DNA of 64,000 nt from positions 1 to 64,000 of the forward strand of contig NZ_OX044366.1 in NCBI RefSeq assembly GCF_943846705.1, given 5' to 3'. The notes under the pieces are model-generated. The model saw only the letters and a list, made by a program, of their open reading frames with translations. It was not told where the DNA came from and ran no database searches. The stretch comes from an uncultured Pseudomonas sp. (lineage in GTDB: Bacteria > Pseudomonadota > Gammaproteobacteria > Pseudomonadales > Pseudomonadaceae). The position numbers were made by a program, and so were the translations under genes. The number at the start of each line of letters is the position of its first letter. Positions within the stretch are counted from its first letter, which is position 1. This document shows positions 17,297-25,313 of the stretch, in pieces.

Positions 17297-17658
17297 AGCG
17301 CCATTATTTTTTGATGGTTGAAGTCAGAGTCCAGAAGCAATAGATCGGCAGAGGTTGGAATGAAGTCTTTCAGTGGGTCTAGTGTAAACTTTTCATTTGA
17401 GAGACCCTTTATTTCGTTTTCGACTATGCCAAGATTCTCGATTGCTATTTGAGAGTTTTCTAACACGTTGCCCTCAATGAGAGCGGCAACCTGCTTATTT
17501 CTTTGAGCCTGCTCAACTGAGCCCGTGACGCGATACCAGACTGCACTACCAACTGCGCCGATACAGAGGCCAATTATTTCTTTCTGCCCGAAAAAACTAA
17601 TTATTGATGAAATGGTTATAACTATGGTGTTTATTATTGATTCCATTTCAATTTCCAT
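17275..17658 (-). CDS. Small membrane protein ORF of unknown function, ends at A7 slippery site
   Basis: 127 residues. One or two hydrophobic helices near 8-42 (INTIVITISSIISFFG, IGLCIGAVGSAVWY), then a soluble charged region. The final codons are CTA AAA AAA TAG, i.e. the heptamer A-AAA-AAA in the zero frame directly before the stop (17275-17284), the classic -1 slippery layout. ATG at 17658 or, equally possible, ATG at 17646. AT-rich and unlike its neighbours. Flanked, with the overlapping ORF, by the 8-bp inverted repeats GTTAGCTC (17068-17075) and GAGCTAAC (17685-17692). I do not recognise a family. Confidence 0.6.
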   Translation of the reverse strand: MEIEMESIINTIVITISSIISFFGQKEIIGLCIGAVGSAVWYRVTGSVEQAQRNKQVAALIEGNVLENSQIAIENLGIVENEIKGLSNEKFTLDPLKDFIPTSADLLLLDSDFNHQKIMALWSSLKK

Positions 17659-17692
17659 ATGCTTACTGCTGGGTTGTAGGCCAAGAGCTAAC

Positions 17693-17932
17693 TATTATTA
17701 GACGACATCGCTGTCGCATAACACCCTTCTTGGTGTCTGATAACGTTCCTTGTCACTCGCGAAGCATTTGAATTCTATGCAGCCTCGCGCAGAAGGCGCG
17801 ACACGGGCAGGACGTAAAACGGCATAAGACTGATTCGGGTGCAGGGTGGTTGCACCTCTGCTACGAGAAGCTACTGGCCGGCGGCAGAGCTGTCCAGCAG
17901 CGCGTCGAGAACTGGTGAAAGTCGCCACGCAA
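17693..17932. other. Intergenic region between accessory module and gdhA
   Basis: About 240 bases. Two small adjacent hairpins are visible near 17702-17740 (CGACA/TGTCG and ACACC/GGTGT). GC returns to the genome norm by about 17760. No convincing gene; a minus-strand open frame here runs into gdhA and is treated as noise. Confidence 0.4.
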
Positions 17933-17961
17933 AAAAATGCCCGCGTTGCGCGGGCATTTTT
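17933..17961 (-). terminator. Terminator of gdhA
   Basis: AAAAATGCCCGCG / CGCGGGCATTTTT with a 3-base loop, T-runs on both strands, 35 bases past the gdhA stop. It can act in both directions. Confidence 0.88.
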
Positions 17962-17995
17962 ATTTGCAGCATAAAGCAGTTTATGGCCGTACGGC

Positions 17996-19333
17996 TTAGA
18001 CCACGCCCTGCGCCAGCATGGCATCGGCAACTTTAACGAAGCCGGCGATGTTGGCACCTTTAACGTAGTTGATGCGGCCGTTCTCTTCGCCGTAGCGCAC
18101 ACAGGCGCTGTGGATGCTTTGCATGATGCTGTGCAGGCGCTCGTCCACCTCGCCTGCGGTCCAGTTCAGGCGCATGGCGTTCTGGCTCATCTCCAAACCG
18201 CTGGTGGCCACGCCGCCGGCGTTCGAGGCTTTGCCGGGGGCGAAGCAGATGCCGGCGTCGATAAACAGGTCCACCGCGTCCAGGGTCGAGGGCATGTTGG
18301 CCCCTTCGGCCACGCAGAAGCAGCCGTTTTTCAACAGGGTACGGGCGTCTTCGGCATCCAGTTCGTTCTGCGTGGCGCATGGCAGGGCGATATCGCATGG
18401 CAGGTGCCAAGGACGCTGACCGCCAAGGAAGTTCAGGTTGAAGTGCGCAGCCATCTCGCTAAGGCGACCACGGCGTACGTTCTTCAGCTCCATCAGGTGC
18501 AGCCACTGTTCTTCGGTCAGGCCGTCTGGGGTGTGCAAGGTGCCTTCGGAGTCCGACATCGACACCACCAGCCCGCCCAGCTCCATGACTTTCTGCGCGG
18601 CAAATTGCGCCACGTTGCCCGAACCGGAAATTGCCACGCGCTGCCCTTCAACGCCACGGTCAATGCGCTTGAGCATTTCCTGGGCGAAGTACACGCAGCC
18701 ATAACCGGTGGCTTCCGGACGAATCAGGCTGCCGCCGTAGCTGATGCCTTTGCCGGTCAGCACGGAGGTGAACTGGTTGGCCAAGCGCTTGTACTGGCCA
18801 AACATGTAGCCGATCTCGCGGCCGCCGACGCCAATGTCGCCCGCCGGCACGTCCAGATCAGCACCGATGTGGCGGTACAGCTCGCTCATAAAGGCCTGAC
18901 AGAAGCGCATCACTTCGTTGTCGCTTTTGCCCTTCGGGTTGAAGTCCGAACCGCCCTTACCGCCGCCCATGGGCAGCGAGGTCAGCGAGTTCTTGAACAC
19001 TTGCTCGAAGGCCAGGAACTTGAGCACGCCGAGGTTGACCGACGGGTGAAAGCGCAGGCCGCCCTTGTACGGGCCAATGGCGCTGTTCATCTGCACCCGA
19101 TAGCCGCGGTTGACCTGCACACGCCCGGCATCATCAACCCAGGACACCCGAAACATGACTACCCGCTCCGGCTCAACCATGCGTTCAACGATGCCGGCCT
19201 GCAGGTAACGCGGGTTGGCTTCCAGGAACGGCCAAAGCGAGCGCAATACCTCTTCCACGGCCTGATGAAACTCAGGCTGATCAGGGTCGCGCTGCTTTAG
19301 GCGGGAGAGGAAAAGCTCGACGGATTCGCTCAT
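17996..19333 (-). CDS. gdhA: NADP-dependent glutamate dehydrogenase
   Basis: 445 residues, typical of the hexameric small GDH. The dimerisation/substrate domain has PYKGGLRFHPSV and the active-site lysine segment PMGGGKGGSDF, followed by DVPAGDIGVGGREIGYM and the dinucleotide fold with SGSGNVAQFAAQK; the C-terminus has KASNAGGVATSGLEMSQN. It aminates 2-oxoglutarate with ammonia in nitrogen assimilation. The second ATG (19333) is favoured because GGGGT is 6 bases upstream; ATG at 19339 adds two residues. A near-consensus NtrC site lies about 105 bases upstream, fitting the reported direct repression of gdhA by NtrC in P. putida. Confidence 0.95.
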   Translation of the reverse strand: MSESVELFLSRLKQRDPDQPEFHQAVEEVLRSLWPFLEANPRYLQAGIVERMVEPERVVMFRVSWVDDAGRVQVNRGYRVQMNSAIGPYKGGLRFHPSVNLGVLKFLAFEQVFKNSLTSLPMGGGKGGSDFNPKGKSDNEVMRFCQAFMSELYRHIGADLDVPAGDIGVGGREIGYMFGQYKRLANQFTSVLTGKGISYGGSLIRPEATGYGCVYFAQEMLKRIDRGVEGQRVAISGSGNVAQFAAQKVMELGGLVVSMSDSEGTLHTPDGLTEEQWLHLMELKNVRRGRLSEMAAHFNLNFLGGQRPWHLPCDIALPCATQNELDAEDARTLLKNGCFCVAEGANMPSTLDAVDLFIDAGICFAPGKASNAGGVATSGLEMSQNAMRLNWTAGEVDERLHSIMQSIHSACVRYGEENGRINYVKGANIAGFVKVADAMLAQGVV

Positions 19334-19437
19334 GTGCATACCCCAAAAATGCCCGTAAGAGAGGGCAGATCAACTTAAAAGTGGCCGGCACTTTAGCAGC
19401 CAGCAATGCACTTCGACAGCGCGAAATGTCGCCTTAA

Positions 19438-19454
19438 TGCATCTTTTAAGTGCA
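19438..19454 (-). promoter_or_regulatory. NtrC-like binding site upstream of gdhA
   Basis: On the gdhA strand the sequence is TGCACTTAAAAGATGCA, which matches the 17-bp NtrC consensus TGCACC-N5-GGTGCA at 10 of 12 defined positions with correct spacing. Extra half-sites (tgcac / gtgca) lie near 19405-19412 and 19502-19508, so a cluster is possible. The whole 19340-19677 stretch has no gene and is AT-rich relative to its surroundings. Confidence 0.55.
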
Positions 19455-19677
19455 TTGATATAAAAGAACACTCCTATCCAGCGTATTTTCGCCGACTGTA
19501 AATTGCACTTATAGAGCGCGTTAGCGCACAACTTTAAGGCACACGCCCGAGCCGGACTAACCATAAATTCGCCCGAAAATTGCCGATCTGGGCACATGCA
19601 GAAGCGATCCAGCGGGTTTGCAGGATAGGCGCAAGCAAGGGGGCAAAGCAGGCGGTTAGAGCCGGAGGGGGTAAAGA

Positions 19678-19752
19678 TGGCGTTCCCAACTGGATTCGAA
19701 CCAGTATCTAGCCCTTAGGAGGGGCTTGTTCTATCCATTGAACTATGGGAAC
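19678..19752 (-). tRNA. tRNA-Arg (anticodon CCT)
   Basis: Acceptor GTTCCCA with TGGGAAC; anticodon loop CTCCTAA gives CCT, reading AGG; T-loop TTCGAAT; CCA encoded after a G discriminator. AGG is a rare codon in GC-rich pseudomonads. Confidence 0.95.
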
Positions 19753-19907
19753 AGATGCTGGAAGACGGGCCACCAGCGGGCTGGCATCTTAGCGAGGATG
19801 AGACGGTTTGTCATGCCACGGCCACGAGCAGAACGCCATACCGGCATTTGCCTGGCAAACAGAGGCAAAGCCGGCGCTGGGATGCTGCAACGTGGCGCGG
19901 TCGCGGA

Positions 19908-20960
19908 TTAGCGTGCGAATCGCTCCTCGGCGAGCTGATCGGCAATTGCCACCGTGGTTTTACCCGCCGCCTCTGCTCGCTGGAATATCTGCTCCAGCGT
20001 CGCGCCAATGCCTTCGATATGCGCCAGCAACTGCGCGGCACTGCCGCCGCTGCGGCCGTAGTACACATCTATGATGCCGCCGGCATTGATCGCGTAATCC
20101 GGCGCATACAGGCACTCGTTGCGGCGCAGGGTTTCCGCCAGGCTGGCATCGGCCAGCTGGTTGTTGGCCGCGCCGGCGATGATCGGTGCACGCAGGGTTT
20201 CCAGGGTTTTCTGGTTGATAATGCCGCCCATGGCGCACGGCGCAAATACATCCACATCCAGCGCGAAAATTGCCTGCTGGGTTACCGCCGTAGCCCCTAA
20301 CTGCTCGACTGCGCGACGCACATTGGCCTCGACGATGTCGGTTACCCACAATTCGGCACCGGCTTCCTTCAACTGCCGAGCCAGATCAAACCCCACCTGC
20401 CCGACGCCCTGAATCGCCACTTTTAGGCCACACAGGTCATCACGACCGAGGCGATGTTTGACCGCCGCCTGAATACCGATAAACACCCCGTAGGCAGTGG
20501 CTGGCGAGGGATCGCCATTACGCGTGCCGCCGGAGAACGCTTCGCGCTGCTCGGCACCGGACACATGCCGGGTGCGCTCGGCCATGATCTGCATTTCCGC
20601 CACGCCGGTGCCGGAGTCGGCGGCGGTGATGTAGCGCCCGCCCAGGCTGTCGACAAAATCGCCCATGGCCTGGAACAGCGCCGTGCTTTTACCGGTGTGT
20701 GAATCACCGATGATCACCGCCTTACCGCCACCCAGCGGCAGGTTGGCCAACGCCGACTTGTAGGTCATGCCGCGCGACAAGCGCAGTACATCGCGCAGCG
20801 CCTCATCGTCATTGGCGTAGGGCCACATGCGGCAGCCACCAAGCGCCGGGCCGAGGTTGCTGTTGTGAATGGCGATAATCGCCTTCAAGCCGCTGGTTTT
20901 GTCATGGCCATACACCACCTGCTCGTGGTGGTCGAAATCAATATGAGAAAACACGGACAC
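19908..20960 (-). CDS. ldh: Leucine dehydrogenase-like amino-acid dehydrogenase
   Basis: 350 residues, Glu/Leu/Phe/Val dehydrogenase family. N-terminal domain has KAIIAIHNSNLGPALGGCRMW and the catalytic lysine region LPLGGGKAVIIG; then AADSGTGVAEM, GDPSPATAYGVF, and the NAD fold IQGVGQVGFDLARQL. The size and motifs fit NAD-dependent leucine/valine dehydrogenases rather than glutamate dehydrogenase. Start: GTG at 20960 (MSVFSHIDF) is chosen because GAGG is 6 bases upstream; GTG at 20972 is longer but lacks a site. It lies downstream of the indolepyruvate oxidoreductase on the same strand, suggesting that deamination and 2-oxoacid oxidation are linked. Confidence 0.88.
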   Translation of the reverse strand: MSVFSHIDFDHHEQVVYGHDKTSGLKAIIAIHNSNLGPALGGCRMWPYANDDEALRDVLRLSRGMTYKSALANLPLGGGKAVIIGDSHTGKSTALFQAMGDFVDSLGGRYITAADSGTGVAEMQIMAERTRHVSGAEQREAFSGGTRNGDPSPATAYGVFIGIQAAVKHRLGRDDLCGLKVAIQGVGQVGFDLARQLKEAGAELWVTDIVEANVRRAVEQLGATAVTQQAIFALDVDVFAPCAMGGIINQKTLETLRAPIIAGAANNQLADASLAETLRRNECLYAPDYAINAGGIIDVYYGRSGGSAAQLLAHIEGIGATLEQIFQRAEAAGKTTVAIADQLAEERFAR

Positions 20961-20988
20961 GGGGAGCCTCACTTGTTGTTCTGGAGGT

Positions 20989-21016
20989 CGCCCTCTCCCG
21001 GTTATGGGAGGGGGCG
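20989..21016 (-). other. Inverted repeat between ldh and the 2-oxoacid oxidoreductase
   Basis: CGCCCTCTCCC / GGGAGGGGGCG, 11-bp stem with one mismatch, 6-base loop. No T-run on the operon strand; resembles the short palindromes often dispersed in Pseudomonas intergenic regions. May modulate ldh read-through. Confidence 0.4.
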
Positions 21017-21038
21017 AACGCGATGAGTATCAGGGCCG

Positions 21039-24000
21039 TTAAGCGGCCGGTTCGAACAGCCGAACGGCCTGAATTTCGCTCACCAACATACGGGCCTTGA
21101 GCTGGCTGCTCTGCTCGCGAGCCTTGACCAGGCTGTGGGCTTTGACGTGGCCATAGCCACGAATCTGCTCGGGCAGTTCGGCCAGCGCCACCGCTGTGCG
21201 GTAGTTGTCGGCATTGAGCTGTTTAAGCAGGTACTCCAGGCTTTGCTCGTACTCCTCGATCAACGCCAGTTCCAGCTTGCGCTCGGCGCTGTAGCCGAAC
21301 AGGTCCAGCGGCGTGCCACGGAGAAACTTGAACTTGGCCAGTACGCCGAAGGCTGTGAGCATCCAGGGGCCGAATTGACGCTTGCGCGGCTCGCCGGTGC
21401 TGGCGTCTGGCTTGCATAGCCAGGACGGTGCCAGGTGGAACTGCAGGCGATAGTCGCCACTGAATTGCGCCTCCAGCTGCTGGGTAAAGCTGTCGTCGCT
21501 GTACAGCCGCGCCACTTCGTACTCGTCCTTGTAGGCCAGCAGCTTGAAGTAGTACCGCGCCACGGCCTTGCTCAGTGCCTGGTCGGCGCTCTTGTCCACG
21601 GCCTGCACCCGCGCCACCTGCTGGCGATAACGCTCGGCATAGGCGGCGTTCTGGTAGGCGGTCAAACGGCGGACACGGTCGGCAATGATTTCGTCCAGGG
21701 TTTGACAGCGCGGCGCCTCAAACACGTCTGGCTTAGCCAGGCGCTCGACCGCAGCAATATCGTGCGCGGCGCGGCGGCCCCAGAGGAACGCCTGCTGATT
21801 GAGCTGTACCGCCACGGCATTCAGCTCAATGGCCTTTTCAATCGCCTCAGCCGATACCGGCACCAGGCCTTTCTGGTAGGCAAAACCGAGCATAAACAGG
21901 TTGGTGGCAATGCTGTCGCCGAGCAGCCGTGTGGCCAGGTGGCTGGCATCGACGAAGTGGGTTTTGCCCGCCCCCACCGCCTCGCTGATTGCCTCGCGCA
22001 TGGCCGCTCCCGGCACTTGTGCATCAGCGTTGCGGGTGAACTCGGCGGTGGCGGTTTCGTGGCTGTTGACCACCGCATGGGCGATTTTGTCATTCAGTTT
22101 GGCCAGCGCATCTTCGCTGGCGGCCACCACCAAGTCGCACCCCAGCAGCAGGTCAGTTTCGCCGGCGGCAATGCGCACGGCGAAGATGTCGGCCTGCTTG
22201 GCGGCGATGCGGATATGGGTCACCACCGGGCCGAATTTCTGCGCCAGGCCAGCCTGATCGAGCACGCTGCAACCCTTGCCTTCGATATGCGCCGCCATGC
22301 CCAGCAGCGCACCGACTGTGGTCACACCGCTGCCGCCGACACCCGGCAGCAGGATATTCCAGGGCCGCTGCAGGCTGGGTTGCTTAGGCTCTGGCAGGGC
22401 GACAAACAACGCGCCATGGCCCACGGCGCTGGGTTTACGCAGCGCACCGCCATGCACGGTGACAAAGCTTGGGCAGAAGCCCTCGACGCAGCTGAAATCC
22501 TTGTTGCAGGAGTTCTGGTCGATCTCGCGCTTGCGCCCCAGCTCAGTCTCCAGCGGCAGCACCGACAGGCAGTTGGATTTCACGCTGCAATCACCGCAGC
22601 CTTCGCAGACGGCCGCGTTGATAAAGGCACGCTTCTGCGGATCAACCAGCTTGCCGCGCTTGCGCCGACGGCGCTTCTCGGTGGCGCAGGTCTGGTCATA
22701 GATGATCACTGAACAGCCCTGAAACTCACGCAGCTCGCGCTGCACGGCATCCAGTTCGCGGCGATGGTGGAAGGTCACATTCGGCGCAAAGGTGGCGCGG
22801 GTCGGGTACTTCTCCGGCTCGTCGGTGACCACGGCAATGCGCTTAACGCCCTCGGCATAGACCTGCTGGCTGAGCTGATCGACGCGCAGCTCGCCGTCAA
22901 TCGGCTGGCCGCCGGTCATGGCCACCGCATCGTTGTAGAGAATTTTGTAGGTGATATTCACCCCGGCGGCCACGGCCGCGCGGATGGCTAACTGACCTGA
23001 GTGAAAGTAGGTGCCGTCGCCGAGGTTCTGGAAGATGTGCGGGGTGTCGGTGAACGGCGCCTGGCCAATCCAGGTCGCGCCCTCGCCGCCCATCTGGGTA
23101 AAGGTGTCGGTGTTGCGGTCCATCCACTGGGTCATGTAGTGGCAACCGATACCGCCCTGGGCGCGGCTACCTTCCGGCAGCTTGGTCGAGGTGTTATGCG
23201 GGCAACCCGAGCAGAAGTGCGGGGTGCGCACGGTATGGTGCTTGGGCGCAGCCAGCGAGGCCTCTTTAGCGGCGAGAAAGTCCAAGCGTTCATCAATACT
23301 GGCACTGCTGTAGATCGGTGCAAGGCGCTTGGCGATGGCGCGAGCGATCATCGCTGGGGTCAGTTCGGAGAGGTTCGGCAGCAGCGAATGACCGGCTTCG
23401 TCGAACTCGCCAACCACCACCGGGCGCTTGCCCACTGGCCAGTTGTAGAGCTGGCCGGTGAGCTGATCTTCGATGATGCTGCGCTTTTCCTCGACCACCA
23501 GAATCTCGTCCAGCCCCTCGGCGAACTCATGCACCGAGACCGGCTCCAGCGGCCAACTCATGCCGACCTTGAGCACGCGCAAGCCCACCTGGGCGCACAG
23601 TGCTTCATCCAGGCCGAGGTCTTCGAGGGCCTGGCGCACGTCTAGGTAGGACTTGCCGGCGGTGATAATACCGAGGCGCGGATTGGGCGAATCCAGCTTG
23701 ATCTGGTTGAGGTTATTGGCCAAGGCAAAAGCCCGCGCCGCATAGATCTTGTAGGTATTGAGGCGCGCCTCCTGAACCAAGGGCGGATCAGGCCAACGAA
23801 TGTGCACGCCGTCTTCCGGCAGCTGGAAGTCGTCCGGGGTTTTCACCTGAATACGCAGTGGGTCGACATCGACCACGGCCGAGGAATCGACGTTCTCGGC
23901 GATGGTTTTCAGCGCCACCCAGCAGCCGCTGTAGCGCGACAATTCCCAACCGATGATGCCGTAGTCGAGCAGTTCCTGAACGTCGGCGGGGTTGAGCACC

Positions 24001-24506
24001 GGGATCGAAGCGGCAATAAACGCATGCTCACTCTGGTTGGCCAACGTCGACGACTTGCAGCCATGGTCGTCACCAGCCAGCAGCAACACGCCGCCATGCT
24101 CGGAAACGCCGGCCGAGTTGCCGTGTTTGAATACATCGCCACAGCGGTCCACGCCCGGCCCCTTGCCGTACCACATGGCGAACACGCCGTCGTAGCGCGC
24201 TCCGGGGAACAGGTTGGTCTGCTGGCTGCCCCACACCGCGGTGCCGGCCAACTCCTCGTTGACCCCTGGCTGGAAGTGGATGTGGTTGTCTTTGAGGTAC
24301 TGCTTGGCGTCCCACAGGCTCTTGTCGAGGCCGCCCAGCGGCGAGCCCCGGTAGCCGGAAATAAAACACGCGGTATTCAGGCCATGGGCCGCGTCGCGTT
24401 GCTTCTGCAGCATCGGCAGGCGGGTCAAGGCCTGGGTGCCGGTCAGGTACAGGTGGCCTGTGGCAAGACGATACTTGTCATCCAGGCGGATCTCGGCCAG
24501 AGACAT
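21039..24506 (-). CDS. Fused indolepyruvate (2-oxoacid) ferredoxin oxidoreductase
   Basis: 1155 residues, a single-chain fusion of the alpha (TPP) and beta/gamma parts as found in proteobacteria. Visible: SGYRGSPLGGLD and the pyrimidine-binding domain at the N-terminus, PHFCSGCPHNTSTKLPEGS and GGEGATWIGQAPF of the TPP domain near 450-520, a ferredoxin-like cluster motif CEGCGDCSVKSNC (CX2CX2CX5C) near 650, and the gamma domain starting at NILLPGVGGSGVTTVG. It decarboxylates aryl or branched-chain 2-oxoacids to acyl-CoA with a ferredoxin-type acceptor. Neighbouring ldh and the divergent lrp point to amino-acid degradation. The substrate cannot be fixed from sequence alone. Confidence 0.9.
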   Translation of the reverse strand: MSLAEIRLDDKYRLATGHLYLTGTQALTRLPMLQKQRDAAHGLNTACFISGYRGSPLGGLDKSLWDAKQYLKDNHIHFQPGVNEELAGTAVWGSQQTNLFPGARYDGVFAMWYGKGPGVDRCGDVFKHGNSAGVSEHGGVLLLAGDDHGCKSSTLANQSEHAFIAASIPVLNPADVQELLDYGIIGWELSRYSGCWVALKTIAENVDSSAVVDVDPLRIQVKTPDDFQLPEDGVHIRWPDPPLVQEARLNTYKIYAARAFALANNLNQIKLDSPNPRLGIITAGKSYLDVRQALEDLGLDEALCAQVGLRVLKVGMSWPLEPVSVHEFAEGLDEILVVEEKRSIIEDQLTGQLYNWPVGKRPVVVGEFDEAGHSLLPNLSELTPAMIARAIAKRLAPIYSSASIDERLDFLAAKEASLAAPKHHTVRTPHFCSGCPHNTSTKLPEGSRAQGGIGCHYMTQWMDRNTDTFTQMGGEGATWIGQAPFTDTPHIFQNLGDGTYFHSGQLAIRAAVAAGVNITYKILYNDAVAMTGGQPIDGELRVDQLSQQVYAEGVKRIAVVTDEPEKYPTRATFAPNVTFHHRRELDAVQRELREFQGCSVIIYDQTCATEKRRRRKRGKLVDPQKRAFINAAVCEGCGDCSVKSNCLSVLPLETELGRKREIDQNSCNKDFSCVEGFCPSFVTVHGGALRKPSAVGHGALFVALPEPKQPSLQRPWNILLPGVGGSGVTTVGALLGMAAHIEGKGCSVLDQAGLAQKFGPVVTHIRIAAKQADIFAVRIAAGETDLLLGCDLVVAASEDALAKLNDKIAHAVVNSHETATAEFTRNADAQVPGAAMREAISEAVGAGKTHFVDASHLATRLLGDSIATNLFMLGFAYQKGLVPVSAEAIEKAIELNAVAVQLNQQAFLWGRRAAHDIAAVERLAKPDVFEAPRCQTLDEIIADRVRRLTAYQNAAYAERYRQQVARVQAVDKSADQALSKAVARYYFKLLAYKDEYEVARLYSDDSFTQQLEAQFSGDYRLQFHLAPSWLCKPDASTGEPRKRQFGPWMLTAFGVLAKFKFLRGTPLDLFGYSAERKLELALIEEYEQSLEYLLKQLNADNYRTAVALAELPEQIRGYGHVKAHSLVKAREQSSQLKARMLVSEIQAVRLFEPAA

Positions 24507-24707
24507 GGGGCGCTCCTTTTATTATTTTGGCGAGCTGGGGGCAACAACGGTTAATGCCACCCTTGTTAAGCCTAGTGCGGGATCACCGCAGCAGGCGCAT
24601 AACTAAGAATATGACCGAGCGGTACTGAGATTTTCTTTCTATTTGCTGGCCGTTTTACCGATACTGCGCATGATTAATCCAACAAGAACAAAAAATTGGA
24701 CACAGTC

Positions 24708-25175
24708 ATGCAAGAAAAACTCAGCCCCATCGACCGCAAGATTCTCCGCCTGCTGCAACACAACGCCGACCTCTCTGCGGCCGAGATCGCCGAGAAGGTC
24801 GAGCTGTCACAATCGCCGTGCTGGCGGCGGATTCACCGCATGCAGGAAGACGGCATTATCGAGCGCAAAGTCGCCCTGCTCAGCCACAAGCAACTGGGCT
24901 TTAGCATCACCGTGTTTGTCGATATCAAGCTCTCGGCCCACGGCCGCAGCAACCTGGAAGAGTTCGAGCAGGCGGTGGTCGGCTACCCGGAAGTGCTGGA
25001 GTGTTTCACCATGGCCGGCGGCTCGGACTACCTGCTCAAGGTGGTGGCCAAGGACATCGCCAGTTACGAGCGTTTCCTGCGCGACCACCTGCTGCAACGC
25101 CCGCATGTGCACGAAGCGCATTCGCATATCGCCATGAGCGAGGTCAAACGCACCACCGAGTTGCCGCTGGATTAA
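24708..25175 (+). CDS. Lrp/AsnC family transcriptional regulator
   Basis: 155 residues from the ATG at 24708 (TTG at 24696 is an alternative). N-terminal helix-turn-helix: LSPIDRKILRLLQHNADLSAAEIAEKVELSQSPCWRRIHRM; C-terminal RAM/AsnC effector domain with GYPEVLECFTMAGGSDYLLKVV. It is divergent from the 2-oxoacid oxidoreductase, 201 bases apart, and is the likely local activator responding to an amino acid, as BkdR does for branched-chain oxoacid dehydrogenase. Which amino acid is not visible. Confidence 0.92.
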   Translation: MQEKLSPIDRKILRLLQHNADLSAAEIAEKVELSQSPCWRRIHRMQEDGIIERKVALLSHKQLGFSITVFVDIKLSAHGRSNLEEFEQAVVGYPEVLECFTMAGGSDYLLKVVAKDIASYERFLRDHLLQRPHVHEAHSHIAMSEVKRTTELPLD

Positions 25176-25196
25176 GGCTGGGATGGAGAAACATAG

Positions 25197-25312
25197 GTGG
25201 GGCGCGTAACCCAGCAAAGGATGCAACGGGTTGCGCCGCTGGTGGGTTACGCCGCGCCCCAAGTCGCATGACGCCTAGCACGCGCGGTTGGCGGCTAACC
25301 CACCCTATGGGC
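25197..25312. repeat. Intergenic repeat/inverted-repeat block between lrp and phnP
   Basis: GGGGCGCGTAACCCA (25199-25213) pairs with TGGGTTACGCCGCGCCCC (25243-25260) apart from a 3-base bulge; a third related piece, ggcggctaacccacc, lies near 25290. Repeated TGGGTTA-CGCC modules of this kind are common between Pseudomonas genes. Placed between convergent genes, it may also stop transcription. Confidence 0.55.
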
Positions 25313-25313
25313 T

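Noticed and set aside
17698..18102. 134-codon minus-strand frame past gdhA
   Set aside because: Overlaps the gdhA 3' end and spans its terminator; composition is typical of an out-of-frame shadow.
18110..19300. 396-codon plus-strand frame
   Set aside because: Antisense to gdhA.
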